NCBI RefSeq assembly: GCF_022712275.1
Contig: NZ_JALAGU010000026.1
Coordinates: 1-64,000 of the forward strand
Origin: Corynebacterium sp.
Lineage (GTDB): Bacteria > Actinomycetota > Actinomycetes > Mycobacteriales > Mycobacteriaceae
DNA: 64,000 nt
Reading direction: 5' to 3'
Below, piece by piece: positions 1 through 8,457 of the stretch; position 1 is the stretch's first letter; every line of letters starts with the position of its first letter. Made by a program: the position numbers and the translations under genes. The notes beneath the pieces are model-generated. The model had not been told where the DNA came from, made no database searches, and saw nothing but the letters and a program-made list of their open reading frames with translations.

Positions 1-108
1 CCCCCATCCCTCGGCCCCTGCACCTGCCGGCCGGTCACCGCCCCGCACCGCCCCGGAGTAGTCGCCGTCGGCCCTGGGGCGGCACTGCGAGGCATTGCTA
101 CGTGCACA

Positions 109-162
109 GTGGCATCTCTTCCAGTCGCCTCAGCTGGTCCAGGCGACAGGAAGAGCTGCCAC
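109..162. repeat. Long imperfect hairpin downstream of add
   Basis: Bases 109-129 pair with 142-162. The stem has blocks of 6, 7 and 6 perfect pairs separated by two single mismatches, and the loop is 12 bases. There is no clear T-tract on either side, so it is not a textbook intrinsic terminator, although it lies in the 3' flank of the leftward adenosine deaminase gene. I see no gene in positions 1-261. Confidence 0.6.
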
Positions 163-261
163 CCTGCAGGGAGGGATGCCACCGGCGTCACCCCGCAGAT
201 ACCCGGTGGGGACCCCTGCCCGGACATCCGCTCTCCCGGCATCCCCCCCACATCCCGGGCC

Positions 262-1596
262 CTACTTCCCGGCGTCGTCCCCTGCGTCCCCGTCAGCGTC
301 CTCTGCCTCATCCTCACCGTCGTCGAGGCTCAGGCCGAGCTGCTCCAGCTCCGCCTTGAGGTTCTCCATCGACAGCTCGACCTCCTCGGAACCCACGCCG
401 TGGGAGTGGACGTGCTCACCGTGCAGCGCATCGATGCCGGCAGCGGCGGCACGACCCTCGACCTCGTCAACGGCCAGGTCCATGGCGTCCCCCAGTTCGG
501 AGTACGCGGGGTAGATGACCTCGCGCTCCAACTCGTCGCGCAGCGGCTGGTCGCAGAACGCGGTCTCCAGCGCATTGGTGGTCAGCTCGAGGAACTGCCA
601 GTACTCCAGGTCGAAAGCCTCGGCGAGCTTCACCATCTCACCGCTCATGGTGCAGCCGGAGACCAGACGGTTGTCGGTGTTCACGGTGCAGGTGAAGCCG
701 AGCTCGTAGAGCAGGTTGAAGGGGTGCTCCTCCACCGTCTCGCAGATGCCGGTCTGGGTGTTGGAGGTCGGGCAGATCTCCAGCGGGATCCGGCGGTCGC
801 GGACGAACCTGGCGACCTTCCCGAGCTCGAGCCCGCCCATGGTGGCTTCGATGTCCTCGTAGATCCGGACGCCGTGGCCGATGCGCACCGCTCCCTGGCG
901 CAGCCCGTCGGCGATGGACTCCACACCCGCGGCCTCACCGGCGTGGACAGTCACCGGAATGAGGTTCTCGCGCAGCAGGCTGAAAGCGGCGACGTGGTTG
1001 GACGGCGGGAACCCGTCCTCGGCACCGGCGATGTCGAAGCCGACGACGTAGCCCTCGCCCGGGCTGTGCTCGCCGTAGTTGTCGACGAGCAGCTGGGCGA
1101 TCTCCAGGGCACGGTCGGCGTGGCGCATCGCGCACAGCAGCAGGCGGGCGTGGATGCGGTGGCCCGCGGCAGCGGCGGCACGCTCACCTTCCTTGACACC
1201 CTGCACGGTCGCGTCGACGACCTCCTGCAGGCTCAGGCCCCTGGCCTGGTGCTGCTCGGGGGCGTAGCGCAGTTCGGCGTAGCACGCACCGTCGGCGGCG
1301 AGGTCCTCGACGGCCTCCTTCGTGACGCGGACCAGGGCGTCCTTCGTCTGCATGACGGCGGTGGTGTGGTCGAAGGTGGTGAGGTAGGTCGGCAGGTCAC
1401 CGGAGTTCGCGGCGTCGAAGAACCACTTCTCCAGCTCGCCGGCGTCGGTGGTGGGCAGTCCGTCGTAGCCGGTCTCGGCGGCGATGTCGATGATGGTCTG
1501 GGGACGCAGCCCGCCGTCCAGGTGGTCGTGGAGGACGACCTTGGGCAGGGTGCGGACGATCTCGGGATCGACGGTGGAGTACGCGGGTTCAGTCAT
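262..1596 (-). CDS. add: Adenosine deaminase
   Basis: 444-residue metal-dependent hydrolase that deaminates adenosine to inosine in purine salvage. The metal-binding HDH of KVVLHDHLDGGLRP is at residues 23-25. A central HAGE motif carries the catalytic Glu, and a late TVNTDNRLVSG stretch carries the metal-ligand Asp. The Asn after that Asp replaces the second Asp of the NTDDP form; from memory this variant also occurs in other actinobacterial enzymes. The ATG at 1596 was chosen because the family N-terminus begins just there; the open frame upstream is antisense to the next gene. The C-terminus carries a very acidic tail of about 20 residues rich in Asp and Glu, which is probably dispensable. 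It diverges from the carboxypeptidase gene with only 36 bases between starts. Confidence 0.93.
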   Translation of the reverse strand: MTEPAYSTVDPEIVRTLPKVVLHDHLDGGLRPQTIIDIAAETGYDGLPTTDAGELEKWFFDAANSGDLPTYLTTFDHTTAVMQTKDALVRVTKEAVEDLAADGACYAELRYAPEQHQARGLSLQEVVDATVQGVKEGERAAAAAGHRIHARLLLCAMRHADRALEIAQLLVDNYGEHSPGEGYVVGFDIAGAEDGFPPSNHVAAFSLLRENLIPVTVHAGEAAGVESIADGLRQGAVRIGHGVRIYEDIEATMGGLELGKVARFVRDRRIPLEICPTSNTQTGICETVEEHPFNLLYELGFTCTVNTDNRLVSGCTMSGEMVKLAEAFDLEYWQFLELTTNALETAFCDQPLRDELEREVIYPAYSELGDAMDLAVDEVEGRAAAAGIDALHGEHVHSHGVGSEEVELSMENLKAELEQLGLSLDDGEDEAEDADGDAGDDAGK

Positions 1597-1632
1597 GGTG
1601 CACCACGATACCGCCGGTAGAGTTCCTCCACG

Positions 1633-2868
1633 ATGCGTACTCTCCTTTCCGCCGGACTTGCCGTGCTCATGGCGGCCGCCACCGTCTCCCCCGCCGCCGC
1701 GCAGGAAGGGCTCAACGGCATGCCGCGGGACCAGTGGCTGCCGTTGACCGCCCCGGTGGGGACGCCGCTGCCACGCGACCATGCGTTGTGGACCGACGAC
1801 TGCCGCTACGATGAGCGCCTGCCACGGGCCTTCGACAAGGACGCCGTGCGCGGTGCGGACGTGGACCCGGTGATCACCGTGGAGCGTCCGGGTCCGGGCG
1901 GAGAAGACCTGGACACCTGCGGGAATGTCGCGGCGGACGGGGTGGACATGCCGGAGCGGCTGAGCCTGGGCAGCTACGTACTCTACGATATGGACTCCGG
2001 CGACGTGCTCGCCGCGAAGGACCCCTACGGGCTGTACCGTCCGGCCTCGGTCATCAAGATCCTGCTCGTCATGATCGCGCTGGACGAACTGGACATGGAC
2101 CAGAAGGTCAAGGTCACTGAGGAGATGGCCGATGTCGACGGCTCGAAGGTGGGGGTCGGGGCCGGTGGAAAGTACACCGCGGAGCAGCTGCTGCAGGGGC
2201 TCGTGATGAACTCCGGCAATGACGCAGCCCTCGCCCTGGCCGGAGCGCTCGGCGGTACGGACGCCACGGTGGCGAGGATGCAGGCACTCGCCGATGACCT
2301 CGGCGTGCAGGCGACGAAGGTGACCACGGTCAACGGCCTGGACACCCCCGAGGTCCAGACCACCGCCTACGACCTGGCGCTGATGTACCGTGCGGCGTTC
2401 CAGCGGGAGGACGTCCGGACACTCCTCGGCACGGAGCAGGCGACATTCCCCGGCTTCGGGGACAACCCGGAGTTCCAGATCGCCAGCGACAACGGGCTGC
2501 TCTACGACTACCCCGGCACGATCGGCGGGAAGACAGGCTTCACCGACAATGCCCGGCACACCTACGCCGCCGCGGTCTCCCGTGAGGGGCGGACGCTGGG
2601 CGTGGTGATGCTCAATTCGACCGTCGCGGCGGGGCGTCCGTGGCAGCAGGCGGAGGGGATCTTCGACGCCGCTTTCGATGCTCCGGAGGACGCCTCGGTC
2701 GGGCAGCTGGTGGATACGGCGTCCCCGGTGGAGAACGAAGCCGTCCCGGCTGCGGACCCCGACCGGTCGGAGAACTCCCTGACCACCACCGGGGTGTCCC
2801 TCATCGTCGCCGGTATGGTGTGCGTCCTCGCCGCCGGGGCGTGGATCCTCATCCGCCGACGGCGCTGA
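1633..2868 (+). CDS. D-alanyl-D-alanine carboxypeptidase (S11 family)
   Basis: 411-residue low-molecular-weight penicillin-binding protein that would trim the terminal D-Ala of peptidoglycan stem peptides outside the membrane. It has an N-terminal signal peptide ending near AAAQ, and the three active-site motifs: SVIK (Ser139, Lys142), SGN (Ser194) and KTG (Lys300). A C-terminal transmembrane helix of about 20 residues followed by Arg-Arg-Arg-Arg anchors it. The roughly 100 residues between signal peptide and catalytic domain are not a domain I recognise. The gene converges on the BrkB-type membrane protein with an 18-base gap. Confidence 0.92.
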   Translation: MRTLLSAGLAVLMAAATVSPAAAQEGLNGMPRDQWLPLTAPVGTPLPRDHALWTDDCRYDERLPRAFDKDAVRGADVDPVITVERPGPGGEDLDTCGNVAADGVDMPERLSLGSYVLYDMDSGDVLAAKDPYGLYRPASVIKILLVMIALDELDMDQKVKVTEEMADVDGSKVGVGAGGKYTAEQLLQGLVMNSGNDAALALAGALGGTDATVARMQALADDLGVQATKVTTVNGLDTPEVQTTAYDLALMYRAAFQREDVRTLLGTEQATFPGFGDNPEFQIASDNGLLYDYPGTIGGKTGFTDNARHTYAAAVSREGRTLGVVMLNSTVAAGRPWQQAEGIFDAAFDAPEDASVGQLVDTASPVENEAVPAADPDRSENSLTTTGVSLIVAGMVCVLAAGAWILIRRRR

Positions 2869-2886
2869 ACCGGTGGCGGGCAGGCC

Positions 2887-4002
2887 CTACTTCCTGGTGA
2901 ACAGCCCGCAGATTGCGCCGCCCGCCTTCATGACAACCCCGCCGAGCAGGACGCCCATCGCGGCTCCCGCCCCGACCAGACCTGCCTGCCGGACATTCTG
3001 TTCGGTCCTGGCCGGCGGATGGGAGTCGCGTCGGATCTGGATGACGGCCGGGGCCGGGGCGTCCGGAATGACCTCGGCGAGCGCCTCGGGGGACGTGGCG
3101 ACCCAGGAGGAACAGTAGAGGGTGATGCGCCACAGCAGGTAGAGCAGCACCATCACACCGATGATCGGACCGAATGCCGCGCCGGCCGGGTTGGACATGG
3201 TGTTGTTGAAGAAGACGGTGGCGAACTGCTTCATGAACTCCAGTCCGACTGCACCGATGATCGCGCCGCGCACCGCGGCCTTACGGGGCACGTGGGTGCG
3301 GGGGAAGAACATCAGCATCCAGTACATGACCACCCAGTTGGCGACCAGGGCGATCACCAGCGCGACTATCCAGACGAACACACGGATTCCCGCGATGTTG
3401 TCCAGGTTCAGTGCTTCGATGATCGTCCAGGTGAATCCGCCGGAGCCGACCGCTGTGACGGCGAAGGCGACGATCAGGGCCAGCAGCAGACCGATCAGGG
3501 CGATGAGGTCGCTCAGCTTTCCCTTGATGAAATTATCCGCTGTCAGGTCGGCCTTCCACATCGCGGAGATACCGGCGCGCAGATTCCCGATCCAGCCGAG
3601 ACCGGTCCAGAGAGTCAACACAAGACCGATACCGAAGATACTTCCGCGCTGTCCGATCGCCGTATTCAGAATGTCGGTGAGAGTGTCGCCGAGATCGCCG
3701 GAAGCAGAGTCCTTGATGTCGTCGATGATGTCGTTGAGCAGATCCTCGTTACCCGCCAGGATCATGGCCACCACGGCCACTACCAGCATGATCAGCGGGA
3801 AAATCGACAGCACCGAGAAGTAGGTGATACCCGCGGCATAGTAGTTTCCGCCCTGCTCCCCGTACCGGTCGTTCATGTGCATGACGTGGTCGAGCCAGGG
3901 CCATTTCGCCCGGAACTTCTCCACGGCGGACTGCTTCTCTTCGGCGCCACCGTCGCCGTTGTCGTCGGTGCCTGTGGTCGTGACTTCAGTGCTGGCGGCC
4001 AT
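2887..4002 (-). CDS. YihY/BrkB family inner-membrane protein
   Basis: 371-residue integral membrane protein with a hydrophilic N-terminus of about 45 residues and about six transmembrane helices. The family hallmark GGNYYAAGITYFSVLSIFPL precedes the first helix, and later segments WTGLGWIGNLRAGISAMW and AAFGPIIGVMVLLYLLW fit the family. The family was once annotated as RNase BN in error; its molecular role is unknown. I chose the ATG at 4002 because GAGG lies about 9 bases upstream, rather than a longer frame that lacks a ribosome site. The C-terminal tail of about 60 residues is polar and includes one more hydrophobic segment. Confidence 0.88.
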   Translation of the reverse strand: MAASTEVTTTGTDDNGDGGAEEKQSAVEKFRAKWPWLDHVMHMNDRYGEQGGNYYAAGITYFSVLSIFPLIMLVVAVVAMILAGNEDLLNDIIDDIKDSASGDLGDTLTDILNTAIGQRGSIFGIGLVLTLWTGLGWIGNLRAGISAMWKADLTADNFIKGKLSDLIALIGLLLALIVAFAVTAVGSGGFTWTIIEALNLDNIAGIRVFVWIVALVIALVANWVVMYWMLMFFPRTHVPRKAAVRGAIIGAVGLEFMKQFATVFFNNTMSNPAGAAFGPIIGVMVLLYLLWRITLYCSSWVATSPEALAEVIPDAPAPAVIQIRRDSHPPARTEQNVRQAGLVGAGAAMGVLLGGVVMKAGGAICGLFTRK

Positions 4003-4150
4003 CGGTACATCCTCACGGTCGTCTGATCTAGGGGCAGTTCTCCACACTAATGCGGAAAACACCGGGCATACGTTGCAATTGGCACGGTACATCGATCACG
4101 ACTGTTGCGTCGGAAGAAAGAACCGGGCGCACGACGATCAGGAGAACACC

Positions 4151-4387
4151 ATGTCCGGCGTGGATGTCAGGGACCAGGACGACTTCCCGGTCACCGACCA
4201 CTCCGACGGGCGGCTCGACAATCTGCGGGCGCCCTCGGACGAGTACGACCGGCCGCGCCTGGCGATCGGGGTGCCGGAGCCGTCCCGTCAGCAGGGCGAG
4301 GAGTACGAGGTGTCGTTGTTGAGGAGGCGGGCGTTGCCGCCGCCGTTGCGCTCTGCGGTGCACAGTGCCGCCAGGTCATCGCCGTAG
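4151..4387 (+). CDS. Possible small acidic protein, unknown function
   Basis: 78-residue open frame starting at an ATG preceded by AGGAG at ideal distance. The first 50 residues are very acidic and polar (MSGVDVRDQDDFPVTDHSDG onward), with no membrane segment. Its last 100 bases overlap, on the opposite strand, the 3' end of the membrane-anchored protein gene at 4288-4932, so the true stop, or the gene itself, is doubtful. The 14-base string CAGGAGAACACCAT at its start is repeated exactly before the small reading frame at 51988, which supports a real translation start. No family recognised. Confidence 0.4.
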   Translation: MSGVDVRDQDDFPVTDHSDGRLDNLRAPSDEYDRPRLAIGVPEPSRQQGEEYEVSLLRRRALPPPLRSAVHSAARSSP

Positions 4388-4932
4388 TCGATGACGAACG
4401 CGTAGACCGAGGCGCCGCTCTTGGGCTCTGCAGGGCGCAGTGAGGGGCAGTCGCCCGGCTCCATGAGAATCGCGTCCGGCCACTGTGTCCGGGAGTCTGT
4501 CATCTGCTGGTCGAAGTTCTGGGCGTCGTCCATGACCGAATTCACGATAAGGACGCCGCGTCCGTCGCAGGCCAAGGGGCCGGAGCCGGAGGGGGCGTCC
4601 TCCGGGGAAGGGTCCGGGGAAGACTCCGGAAGCGGTACGGCCGTCGGCGTCGTGGTCTCCTCGGCCTGTTCCTCCGGAGCCACCGTCACCGTCGTGAGTG
4701 TGGCCGGAGCGTCCGACGTGACTTCGGGTGATTCGGTAGATGTCGTCGCGGCGGTGTCACTGTCGTCTGAGTCATTGCCGGTCAGTGCCCACGCACCGAC
4801 CACGACAAGCACCACCACAACGAGGACGGCCGCCACGGTCGCCAGGGCCTTCCTCCGGCGTGGACTCCCCTGCGACTGTTGCTGAGGGGCATTCACCCAC
4901 GGGTTGGCGGGAGTCTGCCGACTGTCGTTCAT
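4288..4932 (-). CDS. Membrane-anchored protein with C-terminal extracytoplasmic domain, unknown function
   Basis: 214 residues. The N-terminus is cytoplasmic, Pro/Gln-rich and then basic (SPRRRK). A single transmembrane helix at about residues 31-52 is followed by a Thr/Ser/Glu-rich linker of about 70 residues and a C-terminal domain of about 90 residues that contains four cysteines (LACDGRG, GDCPSLRP, LCTAERN and the terminal SSPC). The Cys spacing suggests disulfides outside the membrane. The tail GGGNARLLNNDTSYSSPC looks like a conserved corynebacterial signature, but I cannot name a function. It shares its architecture, not its sequence, with the next gene at 5181. Confidence 0.8.
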   Translation of the reverse strand: MNDSRQTPANPWVNAPQQQSQGSPRRRKALATVAAVLVVVVLVVVGAWALTGNDSDDSDTAATTSTESPEVTSDAPATLTTVTVAPEEQAEETTTPTAVPLPESSPDPSPEDAPSGSGPLACDGRGVLIVNSVMDDAQNFDQQMTDSRTQWPDAILMEPGDCPSLRPAEPKSGASVYAFVIDYGDDLAALCTAERNGGGNARLLNNDTSYSSPC

Positions 4933-5125
4933 ATGGTCTCCTTCATCAGTCTTCCTCAGGGTATCCGAGGATCATCCCGGGCCCTGGCGTATCTCTCAGA
5001 TTCTGCGCCGGGGTTTCACAGACACAGAGCGCCCAGAACCTGGGGCTCACCGCAGACTCACCCGAATAGAGGAAACCCCGGTAACGGTCTATTCTTCTTC
5101 CTGACAACCCCTGGTTTCATGACCT

Positions 5126-5163
5126 CACCTAACCCCACCTAACTCCACCTAACCCCACCTACG
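5126..5163. repeat. Short tandem decamer repeat upstream of 5181 gene
   Basis: Four consecutive copies with a 10-base period, each beginning CACCTA (cacctaaccc, cacctaactc, cacctaaccc, cacctacg). They sit immediately upstream of the ATG at 5181. The period of about one helical turn would place each copy on the same DNA face, so an operator array is possible. Simple slippage is the alternative. Confidence 0.6.
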
Positions 5164-5180
5164 GATGGGCACACACGTCG

Positions 5181-5864
5181 ATGAGCAACACGAATCCCTT
5201 TTACCCCCAGCAGCCTCAAGGACAATTCTCCCCTCAGGGCCAGTTTCCTGCTCCCTTCGGTTCCCCACAACCGTCACGACCGGCCTGGGTGATCCCTGTG
5301 ATCGTCGGCGTCACTGCACTGGTGGTCGTTGCAGCTCTCGTCGTCTGGTTGGTCGCGTCCGGCGGTGATGACAAGGACTCTGCGGCACCGGCCCAGACCA
5401 CGGTCGTCGTCATCACCGAACAGCCTGATTCTTCCGACCCTGACCCAGACTCCGGTAGCGCTTCGATGCCCACGGCAGTGCAGTCCGCTCCGTCGTCCGA
5501 CGGGAACTCAGGTGGCAGCTCCAGCGGCTCCGCCAGTTCGGGAAGCAGTTCCGGATCGGGCAGCATCGGCAGCGGGTACTACGGTGCAGGACTCAACGTT
5601 CAGCAGGACTGCGGATCCACCGGGACCTCGGCAAGCTATGTCCTCACCGGTGCCGGCACCGCACAATGCGACTTCGCCCGCGATGTCGGCGATGTGCTGT
5701 CTGGGACCACGGTCCGCGAAGGATCATCGCGGAACATCACCGTCTACAGCTACAACCGCAGCGAGAACGTCGACCTCTCCTGCCTGAAGGCTCAGGACAG
5801 TGACCGGGATTTCCTCTGGAAGTGCACGACCGAGTTCAACAGTATCGTTTACGTCTATCCCTGA
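5181..5864 (+). CDS. Single-pass membrane protein, unknown function
   Basis: 227 residues with a Pro/Gln/Phe-rich cytoplasmic N-terminus (NPFYPQQPQGQF with repeated QGQF), one transmembrane helix at about residues 36-58, a long Ser/Gly/Asp-rich low-complexity linker, and a C-terminal domain of about 90 residues starting near YYGAGLNVQQDCGS. That domain holds four cysteines (QQDCG, AQCDFA, LSCLK, WKCTT), compatible with two disulfides. The overall form resembles small extracytoplasmic sensor or DUF4352-like proteins, but I do not recognise the domain. The amidase gene follows 30 bases downstream on the same strand, so the two may be co-transcribed. Confidence 0.8.
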   Translation: MSNTNPFYPQQPQGQFSPQGQFPAPFGSPQPSRPAWVIPVIVGVTALVVVAALVVWLVASGGDDKDSAAPAQTTVVVITEQPDSSDPDPDSGSASMPTAVQSAPSSDGNSGGSSSGSASSGSSSGSGSIGSGYYGAGLNVQQDCGSTGTSASYVLTGAGTAQCDFARDVGDVLSGTTVREGSSRNITVYSYNRSENVDLSCLKAQDSDRDFLWKCTTEFNSIVYVYP

Positions 5865-5894
5865 TCACCCGACCTGCCCGCAGAAAAGAACCTC

Positions 5895-6767
5895 ATGATC
5901 CTCAAGACCCGACTGACTGTCGGTAGCGCCCTCGCAATCTCACTGCTGGCACTCTCCGCCTGCACCATCGGTGATGTCGAGACCTCCGACGACGGTCCCA
6001 CCATCGTGACCGTCACCCGGTCGTCATCTGACGACTCAGATGCCGCGCCCTCACCTACCCTGGAAGCTGCCCAGGAAAACGCCCGGGAAAGTGATCCTCC
6101 CGTGTCCGCACCCGCCGGAAATCTCGCCGCACTCGCAGACCGCACCGTCTACCTCGACCCGGGCCACGCCGGTACTGCCCCACCCGCGGAGCTCACGGCT
6201 GACGACGGCCGGGGCGGCACGAAATCGTGCAACACCTCAGGCACGGCATCCGACGACGGGTGGCCGGAACACACCTTCACCTGGGAGATCGGTCAGCAGC
6301 TCCGGGCCATCCTCGAGGACGCCGGGGCCACCGTCCTACTGTCCCGGACCGATGACGTCAACCGCGCCGACTGCATCGACGAGCGGACGTACAAGGAGAA
6401 CGCCTCAGCGGCGGACGTCGTCGTCAGTCTCCACGCCGACGGATCCGGGCCAGGGAACACGGGGTTCCACATTTCCGCGGTCACCGACCCTCTGCCGCAG
6501 AACCTGTCGGAGGAGTCCTCCCGGCTGGCGTCCACCGTGCGGGACACCATGGTCGCCGCCGGGCTTCCCACCTCCAACTATCTCGGGGTCGACGGACTGA
6601 ACCCGCGCGCCGACCTCTCCGGACTCAACCTCTCGACGAAGCCGAAGATCCTCATCGAGTTCGGCAACATGCGTGACCTCAATGATCTGGCGGCGCTGCG
6701 GTCCCCGGAAGGACGCCAGCAGCGCGCCCAGGCGGTGGCGGAAGGCATCGCCACCTACCTGGCCTGA
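5895..6767 (+). CDS. N-acetylmuramoyl-L-alanine amidase, lipoprotein (Amidase_3)
   Basis: 290 residues. It has a signal peptide with lipobox LSAC (Cys about residue 23), a short linker, then an Amidase_3 zinc amidase domain from about residue 85 to the end. Catalytic-domain features include YLDPGHAG (first zinc ligand His), PEHTFTWEIGQQL (Glu), SRTDD, VVSLHADG (second His) and the closing KILIEFGNMRDLNDL with the catalytic Glu. It resembles the mycobacterial Rv3717 type and would cleave the lactyl-amide bond between muramic acid and the stem peptide at the outer face of the membrane. Confidence 0.9.
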   Translation: MILKTRLTVGSALAISLLALSACTIGDVETSDDGPTIVTVTRSSSDDSDAAPSPTLEAAQENARESDPPVSAPAGNLAALADRTVYLDPGHAGTAPPAELTADDGRGGTKSCNTSGTASDDGWPEHTFTWEIGQQLRAILEDAGATVLLSRTDDVNRADCIDERTYKENASAADVVVSLHADGSGPGNTGFHISAVTDPLPQNLSEESSRLASTVRDTMVAAGLPTSNYLGVDGLNPRADLSGLNLSTKPKILIEFGNMRDLNDLAALRSPEGRQQRAQAVAEGIATYLA

Positions 6768-7311
6768 TCCGGTCGCCCGGACTTCTCCACCGGTAGTCGG
6801 CGACGAACGGAATCGTCTCGTCGAAGAGCTTCTTCAGGTTGGACGATCGGTCGCCGTCTTCCGCGCCGGACACGACGACCGAGACCAGGTCTGCGCTGTA
6901 CTCGTCGCGCAGTTCCTGGACACCGCGTCGTCCTCGCGGGCCCTGGTTGTCGGGCTCCTGGAAGTCGATCTTCCCGGCGTGGGCGAGGTTGACCTTGCCC
7001 TCGATGTCGGAACGGTCCAGGGTACGGTTCATGCCCTCGACGCCCTCGTTGATGGCGTCGGTGATCTCGGCTTCGCCGCCCTGCTCTTCTTCGGCATCGA
7101 CGGTGTACAGGACGGGCAGATCGATGGTCCGCTCCGCAGAGATCCTGTCCTCGCTGAGGTCGTCGAGGGAATCCAGGGAACCTGGGACGGTCGACGATGC
7201 AGCTGCCAGGGACGAGGAGGGGCGAGGAGGGGCTTCGTCAGCGCCGGTGAACGGCACGCGTGTCACGGTCTGGATCGTGGAGTCGATCCGGCCGCCGGAC
7301 GAGAAACTCAC
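6768..7311 (-). pseudogene. Remnant of a reprolysin-like (M12) metallopeptidase
   Basis: An open frame on the minus strand from a GTG at 7311 keeps the pattern of the first half of reprolysin-like zinc peptidases: IDLPVLYTVDAEEEQGGEAE, then EGMNRTLDRSDIEGKVNLAH, then RGVQELRDEYSADLVSVVVS. The HExxHxxGxxH zinc site, which should follow the ADLVSVVV strand, is missing. The frame runs on into unrelated sequence and then into the antisense of the amidase 3' end, stopping at 6679. No signal peptide is present. It is best read as a truncated, inactive remnant. Confidence 0.6.
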
Positions 7312-7438
7312 GCACCTTCACAAAAAGGCGCCCTAGTCTCAAACCGTCAGTGCAACACTGGTGGGAATGGAGGCGACCATCATGGCGAAGATTGGACGGC
7401 CAGGGCACCATGCGATGCCCCGAGCGCCCTGCAGCGCT

Positions 7439-8446
7439 CTACCGCAGCAGACCCATCCGCTCGTAGACCTTCGCCACCAGCGGCTCAGCGACGGCAGCGG
7501 CCTTCTCCGCACCCCGGTCGAGGATGCGCTTGAGCTCCGCCGGATCAGCCATGTATTCGTCGTAGCGGGCCTTCAGCGGCGTGGTGAACGCCTCGAGGGC
7601 GTCGGCGGTGTCCACCTTCAACGCGCCGTACTGCGCACCTGTGGCCTGGTAGCCTGCCACGATCTCGTCGATCGACCGGCCGGTCAGTGCGGACTGGATG
7701 ACCAGCAGGTTCGACACGCCCGGCTTGTTGTCTCTGTCGTAGCGGATCTCACCGTCATTGTCGGTGACCGCGGACCTGATCCGCTTGGCGGAGGTCTTCG
7801 GTGCGTCCAGCAGGTTGACGATGCCCTTCGGGTTCTCTCCCGACTTGCTCATCTTCGCCGTCGGCTCCTGCAGGTCGTAGATCTTCGCCGCACCCTGCGG
7901 AATGAACCCGTCCGGCACCACGAAGGTCTCACCGAAGCGCGCGTTGAACCGCTCGGCGAGGTTGCGGGTCAGCTCCAGGTGCTGACGCTGGTCCTCGCCC
8001 ACCGGCACGAGCTGCGGGCTGTAGAGGAGGATGTCCGCCGCCATAAGCATCGGGTACATGAACAGGCCGGCCGAGGTACGCTCCGCGCCGCGCTTGGAGG
8101 ACTTGTCCTTGAACTGCGTCATGCGGGACGCCTCGCCGAACCCGGTGAGGCAGGTCAGCACCCACGCCAGCTCTGCGTGCTGCGGAACCTGGGACTGCAC
8201 GAAGATCGTCGACTTCTCCGGGTCGATCCCGAGCGCCAGCAGCTGGGCGACCCCGGCCGTGGTGCGGTCGCGCAGCTCCGTCGGATCCTGGTCCACGGTG
8301 ATGGCGTGCAGGTTGGGGATGAAGTAGAAGGCGTCGTAGTCGTTCTGCAGGTCGATCCACTGCTTGACCGCTCCCAGGTAGTTCCCGAGGTGGTAGGAGT
8401 CCGCGGTGGGCTGGATTCCGGACAGGACGCGCTGCATTTCACTCAT
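7439..8446 (-). CDS. trpS: Tryptophanyl-tRNA synthetase
   Basis: 335-residue class Ic synthetase that charges tRNA-Trp. The HIGH-like signature lies in SGIQPTADSYHLGNYLGA near the N-terminus. AKMSKSGENPKG is the KMSKS loop. SQVPQHAELAWVL and LVPVGEDQRQHLELTR are also typical. The ATG at 8446 has AAGG about 11 bases upstream; a TTG three codons earlier is possible but weaker. The LysR-type regulator gene ends 11 bases upstream on the same strand. The 127 bases downstream to 7312 contain only a short hairpin near 7407-7424. Confidence 0.95.
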   Translation of the reverse strand: MSEMQRVLSGIQPTADSYHLGNYLGAVKQWIDLQNDYDAFYFIPNLHAITVDQDPTELRDRTTAGVAQLLALGIDPEKSTIFVQSQVPQHAELAWVLTCLTGFGEASRMTQFKDKSSKRGAERTSAGLFMYPMLMAADILLYSPQLVPVGEDQRQHLELTRNLAERFNARFGETFVVPDGFIPQGAAKIYDLQEPTAKMSKSGENPKGIVNLLDAPKTSAKRIRSAVTDNDGEIRYDRDNKPGVSNLLVIQSALTGRSIDEIVAGYQATGAQYGALKVDTADALEAFTTPLKARYDEYMADPAELKRILDRGAEKAAAVAEPLVAKVYERMGLLR

Positions 8447-8457
8447 GACCAGCAACC

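Noticed and set aside
1597..2559. Long N-terminal extension of adenosine deaminase
   Set aside because: Antisense to the carboxypeptidase gene; the conserved family begins at the ATG at 1596.
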